Positions 34,534 to 44,542 of a stretch of 64,000 nucleotides of DNA are shown piece after piece. The position numbers were made by a program, and so were the translations under genes. The stretch spans positions 62,001 to 126,000 of the forward strand of contig JAQWSU010000009.1 in assembly GCA_029243025.1 (NCBI GenBank), given 5' to 3'. The notes under the pieces are model-generated. The model was not told the DNA's origin, searched no databases, and saw only the letters and a program-made list of their open reading frames with translations. The stretch comes from Pirellulaceae bacterium. Lineage in GTDB: Bacteria > Planctomycetota > Planctomycetia > Pirellulales > Pirellulaceae. Every line of letters begins with the position of its first letter. Within the stretch, counting starts at the first letter, position 1.

Positions 34534-35607
34534 TCAGTCCAGCTGGCCCATCGAAGTCCTCAACTCCTGTCTGTCGTGTTCGATCAGTGCATCGGTTACC
34601 GGCTGGAGTGCGCCGGCCACGACTTGATCTAGCTTGTAGAGAGTGAAGTTGATGCGATGATCGGTGAGTCGATTTTCGGGGAAGTTGTAAGTGCGGATGC
34701 GCTGGCTACGATCGCCAGATCCGATCAGGGTTTTCCGTTGGTCGGCACGACGTTTCGCCTCTTCCTGTCGCTTGCGGTCATAAAGCCGCGCCTTGAGTTC
34801 TCGTAACGCCTTAGCCAGGTTTTTGTGCTGACTTTTTTCGTCTTGGCATTGCACGACGATCCCCGAGTCATAGTGGGTGAGCCGAATGGCCGATTCGGTT
34901 TTGTTGACGTGCTGTCCGCCCGGACCACTCGCATGGAATTTGTCGATCCGATAGTCGTCCTGATTCAAATTGATATCGACATCTTCCGGTTCCGGCATGA
35001 CGGCAACGGTTGCAGCCGACGTGTGAATCCGCCCTTTGGCTTCTGTCTCTGGCACCCGCTGGACTCGATGTCCTCCGCTTTCGTATTGGAGTTCTCGAAA
35101 GACACCGCTGCCCTCGATGGCCAGCACAATTTCTTTGAAGCCACCCAATTCGGTTGGGTTGGCGCTCATGATCTCAGTTTTCCAGCCCTTACCCTCACCA
35201 AACTTTTTGTACATCAGAAACAAGTTTCCGGCGAACAAGGCAGCTTCGTCACCGCCAGTACCCGCGCGTATCTCCATGACGCACCGTGTTCGATTGGCAT
35301 CTTCGCCACCGATGGTTTGATCAAGTAAATCCTGCCAGATTGTCTCGCGTTGCTCTTTGAGTTCTGGGATTTCTGCTTCGGCCAATTCGCTCATCTCTTC
35401 GTCGTCGCTGGCGGCTAACTCTTTTGCCTCCTCGATCTCCGAATTCAAACCCTTGAACTTTCGGTAGATCGTGGCAAGTTTGGTGAGCGAGCCGTGTTCC
35501 CGGGCGATGGCCGCCAGTTTTGCCGAATCGGCAAGAACCTCAGGATCGGACATTTTCCGCTCGAGTTCTTCAAATCGATCGAGCTTCTGGTCGAGCATCT
35601 GGCGCAT
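34534..35607 (-). CDS. prfA: Peptide chain release factor 1
   Basis: This is a 357-residue class I release factor for UAA/UAG. The catalytic GGQ is at residues 230-232 ([14 protein letters not shown]). The stop-codon recognition loop is of RF1 type, [16 protein letters not shown], with PET (186-188) in place of the usual PxT tripeptide PAT, which still fits PxT. The coiled N-terminal domain (1-100) is complete. It is followed by prmC and preceded by rpmE, the common rpmE-prfA-prmC order. Confidence 0.95.
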   Translation of the reverse strand: MRQMLDQKLDRFEELERKMSDPEVLADSAKLAAIAREHGSLTKLATIYRKFKGLNSEIEEAKELAASDDEEMSELAEAEIPELKEQRETIWQDLLDQTIGGEDANRTRCVMEIRAGTGGDEAALFAGNLFLMYKKFGEGKGWKTEIMSANPTELGGFKEIVLAIEGSGVFRELQYESGGHRVQRVPETEAKGRIHTSAATVAVMPEPEDVDINLNQDDYRIDKFHASGPGGQHVNKTESAIRLTHYDSGIVVQCQDEKSQHKNLAKALRELKARLYDRKRQEEAKRRADQRKTLIGSGDRSQRIRTYNFPENRLTDHRINFTLYKLDQVVAGALQPVTDALIEHDRQELRTSMGQLD

Positions 35608-35715
35608 GGGGTTTCGCGTTCATGCAAGAAGGATGTAGGGACGATAGATTCCGTTCCAAATCGAGAGCGCAGCGAGCCGATGCTGGCTGCGGGCCGACGA
35701 GCCTGGGAAAAAGGG

Positions 35716-35958
35716 CTACGACTTGGCTTTCTTCTTTCCCTTTTGCAAGCTGGCGTAGGTTCCGTTGGCGAATTTGGTCTGGAACTTTTCGATTCGGCCG
35801 GCGGTGTCGACGTACTTCAGCTTACCGGTGTAGAAAGGGTGGCAAGCGTTGCAAATGTCGACTTTGAGTTCCTTCCGCGTGCTACGCGTCTGGAATGTGT
35901 TCCCACAACCGCAGGTGACCGTCGTGTCGAAGTAATCCGGATGAATGCCGTCTTTCAT
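35716..35958 (-). CDS. rpmE: Ribosomal protein bL31
   Basis: This 80-residue protein of the large subunit is of the zinc-binding (C+) type, with Cys16, Cys18, Cys36 and Cys39 and the HPFYTGK segment. The Lys-rich tail is typical. It is the first gene of the rpmE-prfA-prmC group. Confidence 0.95.
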   Translation of the reverse strand: MKDGIHPDYFDTTVTCGCGNTFQTRSTRKELKVDICNACHPFYTGKLKYVDTAGRIEKFQTKFANGTYASLQKGKKKAKS

Positions 35959-36043
35959 TTGATTGATTCCTGATGGCTGACACGAGCCTCGGTGATGGTA
36001 ATCGGGCTAATACCGGACCAGTCCGGTGTCAAAGCCCCGTATT

Positions 36044-36625
36044 TTACCGTCGAGTACATTTGACGGCAAGCCGGCTCGAGAATCGCGAGTCACGTATCGG
36101 TTTTGCCGGATCCGAGTCATGGGGCCGAGTCATGGGGCCGGTACGGCGGCTGCGAAAAACGGCCGTATTTGAGCAATGAAAGCGCCGAATTCGGCTGGTA
36201 TTTGCAAATTCGCGGCGGGCAAGCACGAAGGCCGTGACGGATGATAAATAAAGGAAAGGGTAGTCCGAATCGCTGTCGATCCGTTCGATTCCGTGCCAGT
36301 AAGTCAGCGATTTACCGGCTGCAGTTTGCACGTTCAGGCGGCGGTGAGAGATTTGAAGTCGATGAACCCCCAGCAAGCCCACTTGATCGCGAGGCAGTTT
36401 GCGGATTCGAGCCCGATAAAGCCCGGGGAACGTCATTCCGTAAAACAGGCCGAGTGTCACGACACCGATCGCTCCGCAACTTCGGGGAGATATTTGCCAA
36501 ACGGCGAGTCCTATGACCATGAGGCTGCCAGTTATTGGGGGCCAATGCCGAAGGTCGTCTCTTCTGGCAGCGACTGTATGCAAATAGTGGTGTCGTGTGA
36601 ACGCGAGCAAATCGTCGGCTCGCAT
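36044..36625 (-). CDS. YcxB-like membrane protein, N-terminus uncertain
   Basis: This 193-residue protein has the YcxB-type order: DDLLAFTRHHY at the start, two membrane segments (about 30-70), then a beta domain (HRLQISHRRLNVQTAAGKSLTYWHGIERI) and FLYLSSVTAFVLARREF. The C-terminal 55 residues are basic and unlike the family. The start at ATG 36625 has an in-frame stop two codons upstream. The neighbouring frame from 36725 reads DDNPSVSP, reminiscent of the NPYxSP beginnings of such planctomycete proteins, so a one-base shift near 36627 (an AAA run) may have split the gene. Function unknown. Confidence 0.5.
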   Translation of the reverse strand: MRADDLLAFTRHHYLHTVAARRDDLRHWPPITGSLMVIGLAVWQISPRSCGAIGVVTLGLFYGMTFPGLYRARIRKLPRDQVGLLGVHRLQISHRRLNVQTAAGKSLTYWHGIERIDSDSDYPFLYLSSVTAFVLARREFANTSRIRRFHCSNTAVFRSRRTGPMTRPHDSDPAKPIRDSRFSSRLAVKCTRR

Positions 36626-36872
36626 TTCCTATGGGATCATTCATTGATCGCCTTGAAGCACAAGCCGGCCCGGTAGAGGCGGGCGATACGGAGGGATTGT
36701 CGTCAAACCCAGAGGGTGAAGTCATGAGCAGTGCGGCTCGATAACAAAACTATCGCATGAAGTCTGCGTGCTTAATCTCGTTGGGGGAGGGAGTGAGTTC
36801 CACAAAAAACTCGGCAATCGCGAGAGGGATTTCGCCATTGCCGAGCAGGATCGTAAGAGTGGACAGCTGATG

Positions 36873-37622
36873 CTAGGCGGACTGTTGTTCCAGTTGTTCG
36901 CTAAGCTTACGGACTGCCTCTTTCAATTCCTTCATCTCTTCCCGTAACTCTTGCACGGCTGCTCGACCACGATTGGGGCTGGCAGAGACGGGTCTCGACG
37001 GAGCCCGTTCAGGGCCACGTCGACCCCGGTTCATGCTTCGCTCCGAACGCTCCGAACGCGCCGAACGCGCCGAACGCTCCGAACGCGCCGGGCCACCTCG
37101 TCGTGCCGAGCCACGACCCTTGTTACCTCCGGGGCGTTGAGCCATTCGAGCGGAAGGCCCTCGTTGGCCGCGATGTGCGTCACGAGACGATCGTTGACGG
37201 CCTGCTTGTCTTCTGTCACCACCGCGACGAGCCCGATTGGATTGATTCCAGTCGCCTTGATTGCGTTGTGCCCAAGGGGGGCCGCCGTCATGACCACGCT
37301 CCCGACGCATCTGCATTCTTTCCCGAATCTTCTCGACTTGTTCTTGGGAAAGATTGCCAAACGGAGGGCCTGACTTGCCACGACGCATCGCCGGGGGGCC
37401 GCCGGGTCCCGTGCGGTGTGAACCTCTTCCGTTGTGCTTGTTCGCTTGTTTTTCGTCGCGATCGCCTTTCTCGGCGGTCAGTAAAGTGGACTCGGAATCA
37501 ACCGCATTGGTTTCAGTGGTCTGTTCGTCTGTCGATCGTTGGTCGTCTTCGTTGGCGTTTGCTGTGGAGATACAACATGCAATCAAACCCGCTCCGATCA
37601 GTCCGTTCATCAGCCTTTTCAT
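36873..37622 (-). CDS. Secreted Arg/Gly-rich protein with C-terminal coiled coil
   Basis: This is a 249-residue exported protein. A signal peptide (1-23, ending ANA) is followed by an acidic stretch and a long Arg/Gly/Pro/Ser-rich region (about 65-205) with RRG and RGG-like clusters. A tandem RSERSARS segment is encoded by a 9-bp repeat. A short coiled coil closes the protein (about 218-245, ELREEMKELKEAVRKL). No family is recognised. The strongly basic region might bind nucleic acid, polyphosphate or acidic polysaccharide outside the cell; this is speculation. Confidence 0.6.
   Translation of the reverse strand: MKRLMNGLIGAGLIACCISTANANEDDQRSTDEQTTETNAVDSESTLLTAEKGDRDEKQANKHNGRGSHRTGPGGPPAMRRGKSGPPFGNLSQEQVEKIRERMQMRRERGHDGGPPWAQRNQGDWNQSNRARRGGDRRQAGRQRSSRDAHRGQRGPSARMAQRPGGNKGRGSARRGGPARSERSARSARSERSERSMNRGRRGPERAPSRPVSASPNRGRAAVQELREEMKELKEAVRKLSEQLEQQSA
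37040..37093 (-). repeat. 9-bp coding tandem repeat, six units
   Basis: The units gctccgaac and gcgccgaac alternate from 37040 to 37093. In the gene's frame they encode (S/A)-R-S-E-R-S type triplets of the Arg-rich protein. Confidence 0.85.
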
Positions 37623-37854
37623 AGTCTTTCTCCGTATCGAATTCTCTCGGCGAATGACGCCTCACGGTTGGTCATGCCTAACCCCAGGGCATCTGAAGAT
37701 CCAAACCTATTCGGTTTTGGTTGCGATAGTATTAGAAACACCGATCGATCCTCTAGGTTTCGACCAATATGATTCTTTTTTACCGGAACTTGCTGGCGAC
37801 ACGACTTTATGCCGGATTTGCCACCCGACACAAGGGTTCGGATCAATGTCGCGG

Positions 37855-38988
37855 TCATCGTCGAAGGGGATTCGATGAGGCTACGGCCCAAGGTACGAAC
37901 AACATCAGCGGGAGCCAGGCTGCAAGCGCTGGTGCGAGCAAGTAGTTCGCACCCAGATTTTGTGCTGCCAAAGTTACGATAAAAAAGATCACCACGATCG
38001 CCACACAAGAGCCGGCAGCGATGAACACGTTTCGACTCTCTTTGGCCAGGACCACGGGAAGGCCAAGGAATAACAAAGTCAAATCGAGCAGCGGTTGTAC
38101 CAGACGGGAGTGAACGGCAACTCGAACGTCGGCGCCAAAGTTCATGCTTGGATTGGAAAGTCCCGTGATCAGGTCCTTGGTCGATGCAAATTGACGCCAC
38201 GCTCTTCCGCCGGTCAGCTGTCCGAATGTTACGTCGCTAACGACGAAACATTGGGAAGGTTCGAGCCAAGGTGCATCGCGACGAGTATAAATCAAGGTTC
38301 TGCCGTCGTGACGGACGCCGTCGAGTTCGTCGATTTTTTTCGGGCTGGTGACTCCGTTGAGCAGATAGCCCGCGGGTAGCTCGGGAGTGGCTGGTTGACG
38401 ATTGGCACTGGACGCAACCAGTTGGCGACTAAAATAGGACATGCTCAGCGGCAGTCGAAATGCCGGGTTGATGATCTGTCTTTCCTTCTCGATCCCTTTT
38501 TCGCCATCGATCAAAATGTCAGTCATGTGATCGAAATGGGCAGAGAGCGGCGTGGCCGATTCAGTTGTCCAGTCGCGTACTTTTTGGCTGAGTTCCTCGC
38601 GTAGATCGGGAATTACCAGTTCGCGATTTGCGATGCTGAGAACCGTTACGATCATTACCCCTGCGATCACAGGCCGTAAGATGCGCCAGCGGGAAAGGCC
38701 GGCTGCCATTAAAGCAGTCATCTCGTTATGTCGTTGGAGCCACGTGACCGTGAATACGGCCGAAATTAAGGCCACGATACGACCTATGAGGTCGAAGAAC
38801 CACGGTACTCGAATCGCGTAGTAGCGGCCGAGCGTGATGAACAGACCACCGTGTTGATCGGAAGCGTCGATGAATTCATTCAGGTTGCCGACGAAGTCAC
38901 CGACTACGTAAATTCCCGTCAAGCATAGAAAGCATAACAAAAAGACTTTCGCAAACACGAAGAAAACATAGCGATCGATCAAACGCAT
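37855..38988 (-). CDS. LptF/LptG-family (YjgP/YjgQ) permease
   Basis: This is a 377-residue inner-membrane protein. ATG 38988 gives the usual MRLIDRYVFF start; the upstream in-frame start at 39024 adds 12 unlikely residues. Membrane segments lie at about 14-36, 60-82, 100-120 and three near the C-terminus (290-370), around a periplasmic jelly-roll-like domain. The family moves lipopolysaccharide in the LptB2FG complex. No partner permease or LptB gene is adjacent, so which of the two subunits it is cannot be decided. Confidence 0.82.
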   Translation of the reverse strand: MRLIDRYVFFVFAKVFLLCFLCLTGIYVVGDFVGNLNEFIDASDQHGGLFITLGRYYAIRVPWFFDLIGRIVALISAVFTVTWLQRHNEMTALMAAGLSRWRILRPVIAGVMIVTVLSIANRELVIPDLREELSQKVRDWTTESATPLSAHFDHMTDILIDGEKGIEKERQIINPAFRLPLSMSYFSRQLVASSANRQPATPELPAGYLLNGVTSPKKIDELDGVRHDGRTLIYTRRDAPWLEPSQCFVVSDVTFGQLTGGRAWRQFASTKDLITGLSNPSMNFGADVRVAVHSRLVQPLLDLTLLFLGLPVVLAKESRNVFIAAGSCVAIVVIFFIVTLAAQNLGANYLLAPALAAWLPLMLFVPWAVASSNPLRR

Positions 38989-39140
38989 GCGAATCCATTC
39001 CTTGAGGAGATTCTCATCGGACAATTTTGACCGTGATTGTCATCGGTCAACTGTCTTCTCCCATATTCTCTGTTGGGTTGTCTGACTTCGCATCGAGCTG
39101 GAAAAATCGTCGGGTGGGTCTGCGAAGTCGAACAGCAAAA

Positions 39141-40457
39141 CTAAACTTCTTGGATCGTTTGTGCAATCGCTCGCGCGAGTGCTTGCACTCCTTGTTCAAT
39201 GCGTTCCGGTGTTTGGACGCCAAAACTTAGACGCAGGGTATTTTGCCGTGCAGGGATGCCTGTTTCGGGAAAGGAATACTCACCCGGTACGTAGATCACA
39301 CCCTCTGCAATCGCGCGCTCAAATAAACGGCCCTCGAGCCCTGCGTCGATCTGCTCTGGAAGTTCCAGCCAGACATATAATCCGCCTTGCGGACGAATCC
39401 AGGTGACGTCCGATAGCGGTGCTAGCCAGCTGTCAGCCGCCTGCAGCATCGCATCTCGTTTTATTCGATAGGCTACGCGGATTCGTTCAATGTGAGCGTC
39501 GAGTAATCCTACCTGAAGCACGTGGTGCATTAAATGCTGATTGAAATTTGGGCTGCCAAAGTCAATATTGCCTTTTTGATTGCAGACAGGCTCCACTAAA
39601 TCTGCTGGCAAAATTCCCCAGCCGACTCGAACCCCTGGCGAATAGCTTTTTGAAAAGGTGCCAGCTGCAATGACATGTTCCGTCGTGGGATCGTAATGAA
39701 TCAGGCTGGGAGTATCGTCTCCCTCATATCGAAGTTCCCGATAGGCCAGATCATCCAGCAGATAAATATGATGATGAACGGAGAATCGGTGGCAGATTTC
39801 GACGATTTGTTGACGCCGTTCCGCCGCCAAGGAAACGCCTCGTGGATTGTCGAAATAGCTGATCAAATAGATCGCCTTGATGCGCGAAAGCTGTCCTTCA
39901 CGTTGCCAATGCAACAAGCGATCTTCGAGTGCTTCGGGAATCATTCCTGCTTCGTCGGTTTCAATCCCCTCTGTTTGCACGCTCAGATTGTGAAGCGTTC
40001 CCATGAAAACAAAGTAGGTGGGCGAACTGCAGAGTACGACATCGCCGGGGTCCAACAAAGTCTCGGCGACCAACTGCAACAATTGGTTACTGCCTGCGGT
40101 CAACACTACCCGGTCAATGTCTAAGGGGGCTGCTTCTGCTTCGCTGAGCGAGTCTTGCACTTGAAATCGGTCCAAGATGGCTTCACGTAGCGGTGGGTAA
40201 CCCGATGTGGTGCCATACTGAAGAGCCTCACGCAGTGCGTCCTGGTTGGCGCACATCGCTTGAAATGCATCCGCGGTAGCTTGGCATGGCAAGGACTGTT
40301 GGTCTACAAATCCGGCCGCCAGTGAGATCAGGGAGGGATTTGCCAGAGCATGCGACATGAGTTGGCTGATTGGTTGGCCGTGGGAAAGGGCCGCTCGTCG
40401 ACTCAGTTGGCGAATTGGGTCCGGGCGCAAAACTTTTGAGCTCTTATTTTTCATCAT
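39141..40457 (-). CDS. PLP-dependent aminotransferase (LysN/2-aminoadipate type)
   Basis: This 438-residue fold-type I aminotransferase resembles the class I/II enzymes of the MocR-like and 2-aminoadipate transaminase group. Seen are LQYGTTSGYPPLREAI, VVLTAGSNQLLQLV, the SYFDNPRGV segment, DDLAYRELRY and the PLP lysine in GTFSKSYSPGVRVGW. It lacks a DNA-binding domain. The start is one of two adjacent ATGs (40457, 40454); an upstream TTG at 40481 extends the frame. Substrate not determined; lysine or 2-aminoadipate, or aromatic amino acids, are usual in the family. Confidence 0.8.
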   Translation of the reverse strand: MMKNKSSKVLRPDPIRQLSRRAALSHGQPISQLMSHALANPSLISLAAGFVDQQSLPCQATADAFQAMCANQDALREALQYGTTSGYPPLREAILDRFQVQDSLSEAEAAPLDIDRVVLTAGSNQLLQLVAETLLDPGDVVLCSSPTYFVFMGTLHNLSVQTEGIETDEAGMIPEALEDRLLHWQREGQLSRIKAIYLISYFDNPRGVSLAAERRQQIVEICHRFSVHHHIYLLDDLAYRELRYEGDDTPSLIHYDPTTEHVIAAGTFSKSYSPGVRVGWGILPADLVEPVCNQKGNIDFGSPNFNQHLMHHVLQVGLLDAHIERIRVAYRIKRDAMLQAADSWLAPLSDVTWIRPQGGLYVWLELPEQIDAGLEGRLFERAIAEGVIYVPGEYSFPETGIPARQNTLRLSFGVQTPERIEQGVQALARAIAQTIQEV

Positions 40458-40680
40458 TTCGCAGCAGATCCGATTCTCCAAGCTTGAAAGCGAGGGAATT
40501 CATGAATGAGGCGATTTTTTCTGGAAACGGCTGATCCTCGTTATTTCGTGCCCGGCTGTACGCATTTGCTAAAATGCGGCTAGGATAGGGACAAACGCAG
40601 GCGGAGGAAGGTTCACCTTTGTGACCTACAATACAGGCTCTGAAAACTCGTGTCTTTGCCAATACGGCGTGGAATCCGGG

Positions 40681-41481
40681 ATGCATCGACGATTCGGAGC
40701 GTTGCTCGACTTGTTATTTCCGCCGGTTTGCACGGTCTGTGACGCGCCGCTTGCTGCTGAATCAGGCCAACTGCAGCTATGTCCTCCTTGCCGCTTGCAG
40801 CTAATCAACAGAAAATCAAATGGGTTTTGCCGACGCTGCGGCTTACCTTACTCGAATTCTCAGCCGATGGGACTGAAATGTCCCAGTTGCCTGCGGGAGA
40901 CTGATTTGCTGGATCGCATCATTCCGTTGGGAACCTATGAGGGAGAATTGCGACGAGCGGTGATTCGCGCCAAACGGATCAGCGAACGGCCTCTGGCGGC
41001 CACGATGGCGGTATTGCTAGCCGATCATCTGGTCCAGACCGTCCCCGCACCGTGTGCGGACGTTGTGATTCCTATTCCGAAGTTTTGGATGAAACGGCTT
41101 ATGCACGGAGCAAATAGTTCTGAAGTTTTGGCGGATGTGGTCGGTCGTCGGCTGAAGATTCCAGTCGTTCCGACTGGATTGGTAGCCTGTCGGAAAACGA
41201 AGAAACAAAGCTTATTACCCGTGGCTGGTCGCCGCATGAATTTGAAGGGGGCCATGCGGGTTGGCTCGGGTTACGACTTTCGGGGCGAACGCGTGCTCGT
41301 CGTGGATGACATCATGACGACCGGTTCGACGGCGCGTGAAGCCGCACGAGTCTTGTATGAGAGTGGAGTAAGAAGTGTCATATTGGCGGTTTTGGCGAGA
41401 GCTACGGCTGAACGTCGGATGAAGATGAAGAAGCAAATAAGTGAGGTATCTCCTTGGCGAGATCGAGAAGATAAAGCATGA
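40681..41481 (+). CDS. comF: ComF-family phosphoribosyltransferase-like protein
   Basis: This 266-residue protein has an N-terminal zinc finger (CTVCDAPL, CPPC, CRRCGLPY, CPSC) and a C-terminal type I phosphoribosyltransferase fold with the PRPP loop VLVVDDIMTTGST. ComF homologues are needed for DNA uptake in competent bacteria, but the enzymatic role is unproven. ATG 40681 fits the family start; a GTG 60 bp upstream is in frame. Its stop overlaps the DUF502 gene by four bases (ATGA). Confidence 0.85.
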   Translation: MHRRFGALLDLLFPPVCTVCDAPLAAESGQLQLCPPCRLQLINRKSNGFCRRCGLPYSNSQPMGLKCPSCLRETDLLDRIIPLGTYEGELRRAVIRAKRISERPLAATMAVLLADHLVQTVPAPCADVVIPIPKFWMKRLMHGANSSEVLADVVGRRLKIPVVPTGLVACRKTKKQSLLPVAGRRMNLKGAMRVGSGYDFRGERVLVVDDIMTTGSTAREAARVLYESGVRSVILAVLARATAERRMKMKKQISEVSPWRDREDKA

Positions 41482-42440
41482 CGAGCCGTTCCAAAAAATC
41501 TGTCTCTGTTTCTCGTGGTCGTCCTTTTCGTCGATCTGTTCTCCGTGGTTTGGCTGTTGTTTTACCTCCGTTATTAACCATCGTAATCTTGCTGTGGATT
41601 CTCAACACAGTGCAGGATTATGTGTTGACGCCGATTGAGATTGCGGCGAAACACGCGATTACGTGGGCCAACGATGAAACTCTCACTGTCGTGCCGGCGT
41701 CGGCCAAATTGGTCGGCGGTAAAGATCGCTCAAGCGAATTCATCTATGAGGGTCAGCAATTTATTTCGATTGGCGATAAGCAGTGGATCCCGCTTTCGAT
41801 CTACCAAAGGGTTCGCCAAGATCCTGGGTTGGCAATGCCTGAAACCAGTGAGGGGTATTACCACCGTTTTATTGAGTTGACCTATCTGAAACGCTCGGTC
41901 GTATTGCCGGTTTTCATCTGCTGCTTTGTGTTGCTGTTGTATTTTCTAGGACGGTTTCTTGCCTATGGCATGGGCCGGTTTATGTACAACGCGATGGAGC
42001 TGATCATCAACCAACTGCCGATCATTCGTACCGTTTACACTTCAGTCAAGAAGGTGACAGACTTCGTTTTTAGCGAAAATGAAATGGAATTTAACCGCGT
42101 TGTGGCCGTTGAATATCCTCGGAAAGGACTCTGGTCGCTGGGGTTTGTGACAGGTGAGGGGATGCGTTGTATTGCGGAGGAAGCGGGGGAACCCGTGTTG
42201 AGTGTTTTAATGCCGACCTCGCCAATGCCGGCAACAGGTTTTACAATTACGGTGCGAAAGAGCGAAGCAGTCGATCTGGACATTACGATCGACCAGGCCT
42301 TTCAATTTATCGTGAGTTGTGGTGTAGTGGTGCCGATTTCACAACAGCATCATCAGATTGGTGAAAACGTGCAGGCATCCATCGATCAGCATTTGTCCGC
42401 GACCGATCTGGAGCGTCCGCAGATGGATGAGCTGTCCTAG
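41478..42440 (+). CDS. DUF502-family membrane protein
   Basis: This is a 320-residue inner-membrane protein. Membrane segments lie at about 22-45 (LRGLAVVLPPLLTIVILLW) and 137-160. Then comes the family core GRFMYNAMELIINQLPIIRTVYTSVKKVTDFV and a beta domain with FVTGEGM and VLMPTSPMPATGF. The insert between the membrane segments is longer than in most members. The function of DUF502 is unknown. Translation is probably coupled to comF. Confidence 0.85.
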   Translation: MTSRSKKSVSVSRGRPFRRSVLRGLAVVLPPLLTIVILLWILNTVQDYVLTPIEIAAKHAITWANDETLTVVPASAKLVGGKDRSSEFIYEGQQFISIGDKQWIPLSIYQRVRQDPGLAMPETSEGYYHRFIELTYLKRSVVLPVFICCFVLLLYFLGRFLAYGMGRFMYNAMELIINQLPIIRTVYTSVKKVTDFVFSENEMEFNRVVAVEYPRKGLWSLGFVTGEGMRCIAEEAGEPVLSVLMPTSPMPATGFTITVRKSEAVDLDITIDQAFQFIVSCGVVVPISQQHHQIGENVQASIDQHLSATDLERPQMDELS

Positions 42441-42500
42441 CCCAAATGATCACTTTTGGATCGGGTGTTGGGGGGACGACTGTTCGATGCCAATCAAACC

Positions 42501-43262
42501 ATGTGGGCACTTATTTCTGTGACGCCCGAAAAACTAATTCTGTGTGCCGTTTGCTTGGCCTTTGGCTCACTGGTTCAATCCGTTATTGGCTTCGGAATGG
42601 GTGTCGTGGCGATTCCCTTGCTCGTTTGGGGTGGCTTCAGCCTTCCTGAAGCAATTGGTATGGTGTTGCCGAATGTGCTGCTCCAAACGGCAATGAACTG
42701 TTGGCAGAATCGTCGGAACTTGCCTTGGGCTGATGTGGGAGTCATGTTTGCCTTGCGAATCGTCTCCATTCCGATCGGGGTGTTCGTCTTGCACTATCTG
42801 TCGGATTCGGGAGAAAACTTGACCCGACAGATCTTGGGTTTCGGTGTTGTCGGGATGTTGGTTGTGCAGCGATTGGCAACGCGTACGGAGATTCGTTTGC
42901 CCGATCAGGTTGGGGTTTTTCTAGCGGGAGTTACCAGCGGATTCTTCGCTGGGCTGATTGGGATGGGAGGCCCACCACTCGTCTGCTGGGTGTTGGGGCG
43001 GGGCTGGTCGACGGATCGTCAACGTAGCTTTCTGTGGTTGAACTTTCTATTCATCGTGCCCATTCAGATTCTTTTGATGTATGGCGCCTTTGGCTCTCGT
43101 CTCGCGGTTGCCATGTTGACGGGAACAACTCTCTCACCCTTGGTATTGGTTGTCGCGTGGTGGGGCGCTCGGCTGGGAAACTCACTTTCGAAAGAAAGAT
43201 TGCGTTTGATCATGCAGCTGTTCTTGCTGTTGATTGCCGTGAGACTCATTTTTTGGGCTTAA
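42501..43262 (+). CDS. TauE/SafE-family membrane transporter
   Basis: This 253-residue protein has about eight membrane segments in two similar halves, each with the family-type motif (GFGMGVVAIPLLVWGG near the start, GLIGMGGPPLVCWVLG in the middle). Members are proposed exporters of sulfite or organosulfonates; the substrate here is not evident. ATG 42501 is chosen; an in-frame TTG at 42456 is possible. It lies 60 bp after the DUF502 gene. Confidence 0.85.
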   Translation: MWALISVTPEKLILCAVCLAFGSLVQSVIGFGMGVVAIPLLVWGGFSLPEAIGMVLPNVLLQTAMNCWQNRRNLPWADVGVMFALRIVSIPIGVFVLHYLSDSGENLTRQILGFGVVGMLVVQRLATRTEIRLPDQVGVFLAGVTSGFFAGLIGMGGPPLVCWVLGRGWSTDRQRSFLWLNFLFIVPIQILLMYGAFGSRLAVAMLTGTTLSPLVLVVAWWGARLGNSLSKERLRLIMQLFLLLIAVRLIFWA

Positions 43263-43491
43263 CGTGTCTGCCTGCCGGCGGCTCGATGTCGAGTCGGTTA
43301 TCGAAAGCTAACAACCCCGCTCTAGGTGGCTCGGTCAATCGCGTCCGATCGTGTAACATAAGCGAGGATTTTGAATTGTGCTCCCGATCGCAACCAGCGT
43401 CGATCGAATACCGGGGAGATGGAATTCAATCAGCTCATGATCGAATTGAGAGAACTTTGACCAACCCCAAGAGACGCGGGAGAATTCGTTG

Positions 43492-44421
43492 GTGAAACAC
43501 GCTTCTAACTTGACGCTTCGCTTGGGAACTCGCTCCAGTGCTTTAGCGCTGTGGCAGGCGAACTGGGTAACCGAGCAACTCACTGCCTTGGGCGTAAATG
43601 TCCAGGTTGTACACATCAAAACCTCTGGGGATGTCCGCTCTGGACCGATTGGCCAGCTTGGTACCCAAGGCGTATTTACGAAAGAGATTCAACGGTTCTT
43701 GTTGGAAGAACAGATCGATTTGGCGGTTCACAGCTTAAAGGATTTGCCAACCGATACCGTGGCAGGATTGGACTTGGTGGCGGTGCCCACGAGGGAAAGT
43801 TCTGCCGATGTGTTGGTTTCTCGTGTTTCTGATTCGCTTGATTCTCTGCCAGACGGAAGTCGGATTGGAACCGGGAGCGTGCGACGACAGGCACAATTGT
43901 TGGCCATCCGCCCCGATTTGGCGGTTTGTGAAATTCGCGGTAACGTCGGCACACGATTGCAGAAACTGAAAGAGGAACAGTATGACGCACTCATACTAGC
44001 CGAGGCCGGTTTGCGACGATTGGGTCTCGAATCGCACATCACACAGATTATCCCCCCATCGGTGATGCTGCCTGCGGTTGGCCAAGGCGCCTTGGGAATT
44101 GAAACTCGTGCTGCCGATGACGAAACGCGTGCTGCGGTTGAACAACTGAATGATCGTTCCACCTGGCAGTGTGTCCTGGCAGAACGAAGCTTGCTGTCGG
44201 CGCTGCGCGGTGGATGTTCTGCGCCTGTTGGCGCCTTTTCGGCCCTCGACGGAGACGCATTAAGTCTGCAAGCAGTCGTTCTAAGCCTCGATGGGACAGA
44301 GCGGATTTCGAGCGAGCAGCAGGGCGCAGTCTCCGAAGCAGTGACGCTCGGGAAAAGTGTTGCTGATTCACTCTTCAAACAGGGGGCCGAGCAATTACTG
44401 CAATCGGCCCGTGATAGCTGA
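43492..44421 (+). CDS. hemC: Porphobilinogen deaminase (hydroxymethylbilane synthase)
   Basis: This 309-residue cytoplasmic enzyme of tetrapyrrole synthesis joins four porphobilinogen units. With the GTG start at 43492 (after GGGAG), the catalytic Asp falls at residue 84 (HSLKDLPT) and the dipyrromethane-anchoring Cys at 242 (LRGGCSAPVG), the same numbers as in the E. coli enzyme, which supports this start. LGTRSSALALWQA and GTGSVRRQAQL complete the family pattern. No other haem gene is close. Confidence 0.95.
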   Translation: MKHASNLTLRLGTRSSALALWQANWVTEQLTALGVNVQVVHIKTSGDVRSGPIGQLGTQGVFTKEIQRFLLEEQIDLAVHSLKDLPTDTVAGLDLVAVPTRESSADVLVSRVSDSLDSLPDGSRIGTGSVRRQAQLLAIRPDLAVCEIRGNVGTRLQKLKEEQYDALILAEAGLRRLGLESHITQIIPPSVMLPAVGQGALGIETRAADDETRAAVEQLNDRSTWQCVLAERSLLSALRGGCSAPVGAFSALDGDALSLQAVVLSLDGTERISSEQQGAVSEAVTLGKSVADSLFKQGAEQLLQSARDS

Positions 44422-44542
44422 CAGCATGGAGCAGCATTCCGTCGTTACAACGGGTTTTCCTTGCAGTGTTTGCCACTCGATGGTCGATGATCCGTTCTGT
44501 CGGTACGGATTGTAACTGTCGTACTCTTTAGGTGAGCAGATT

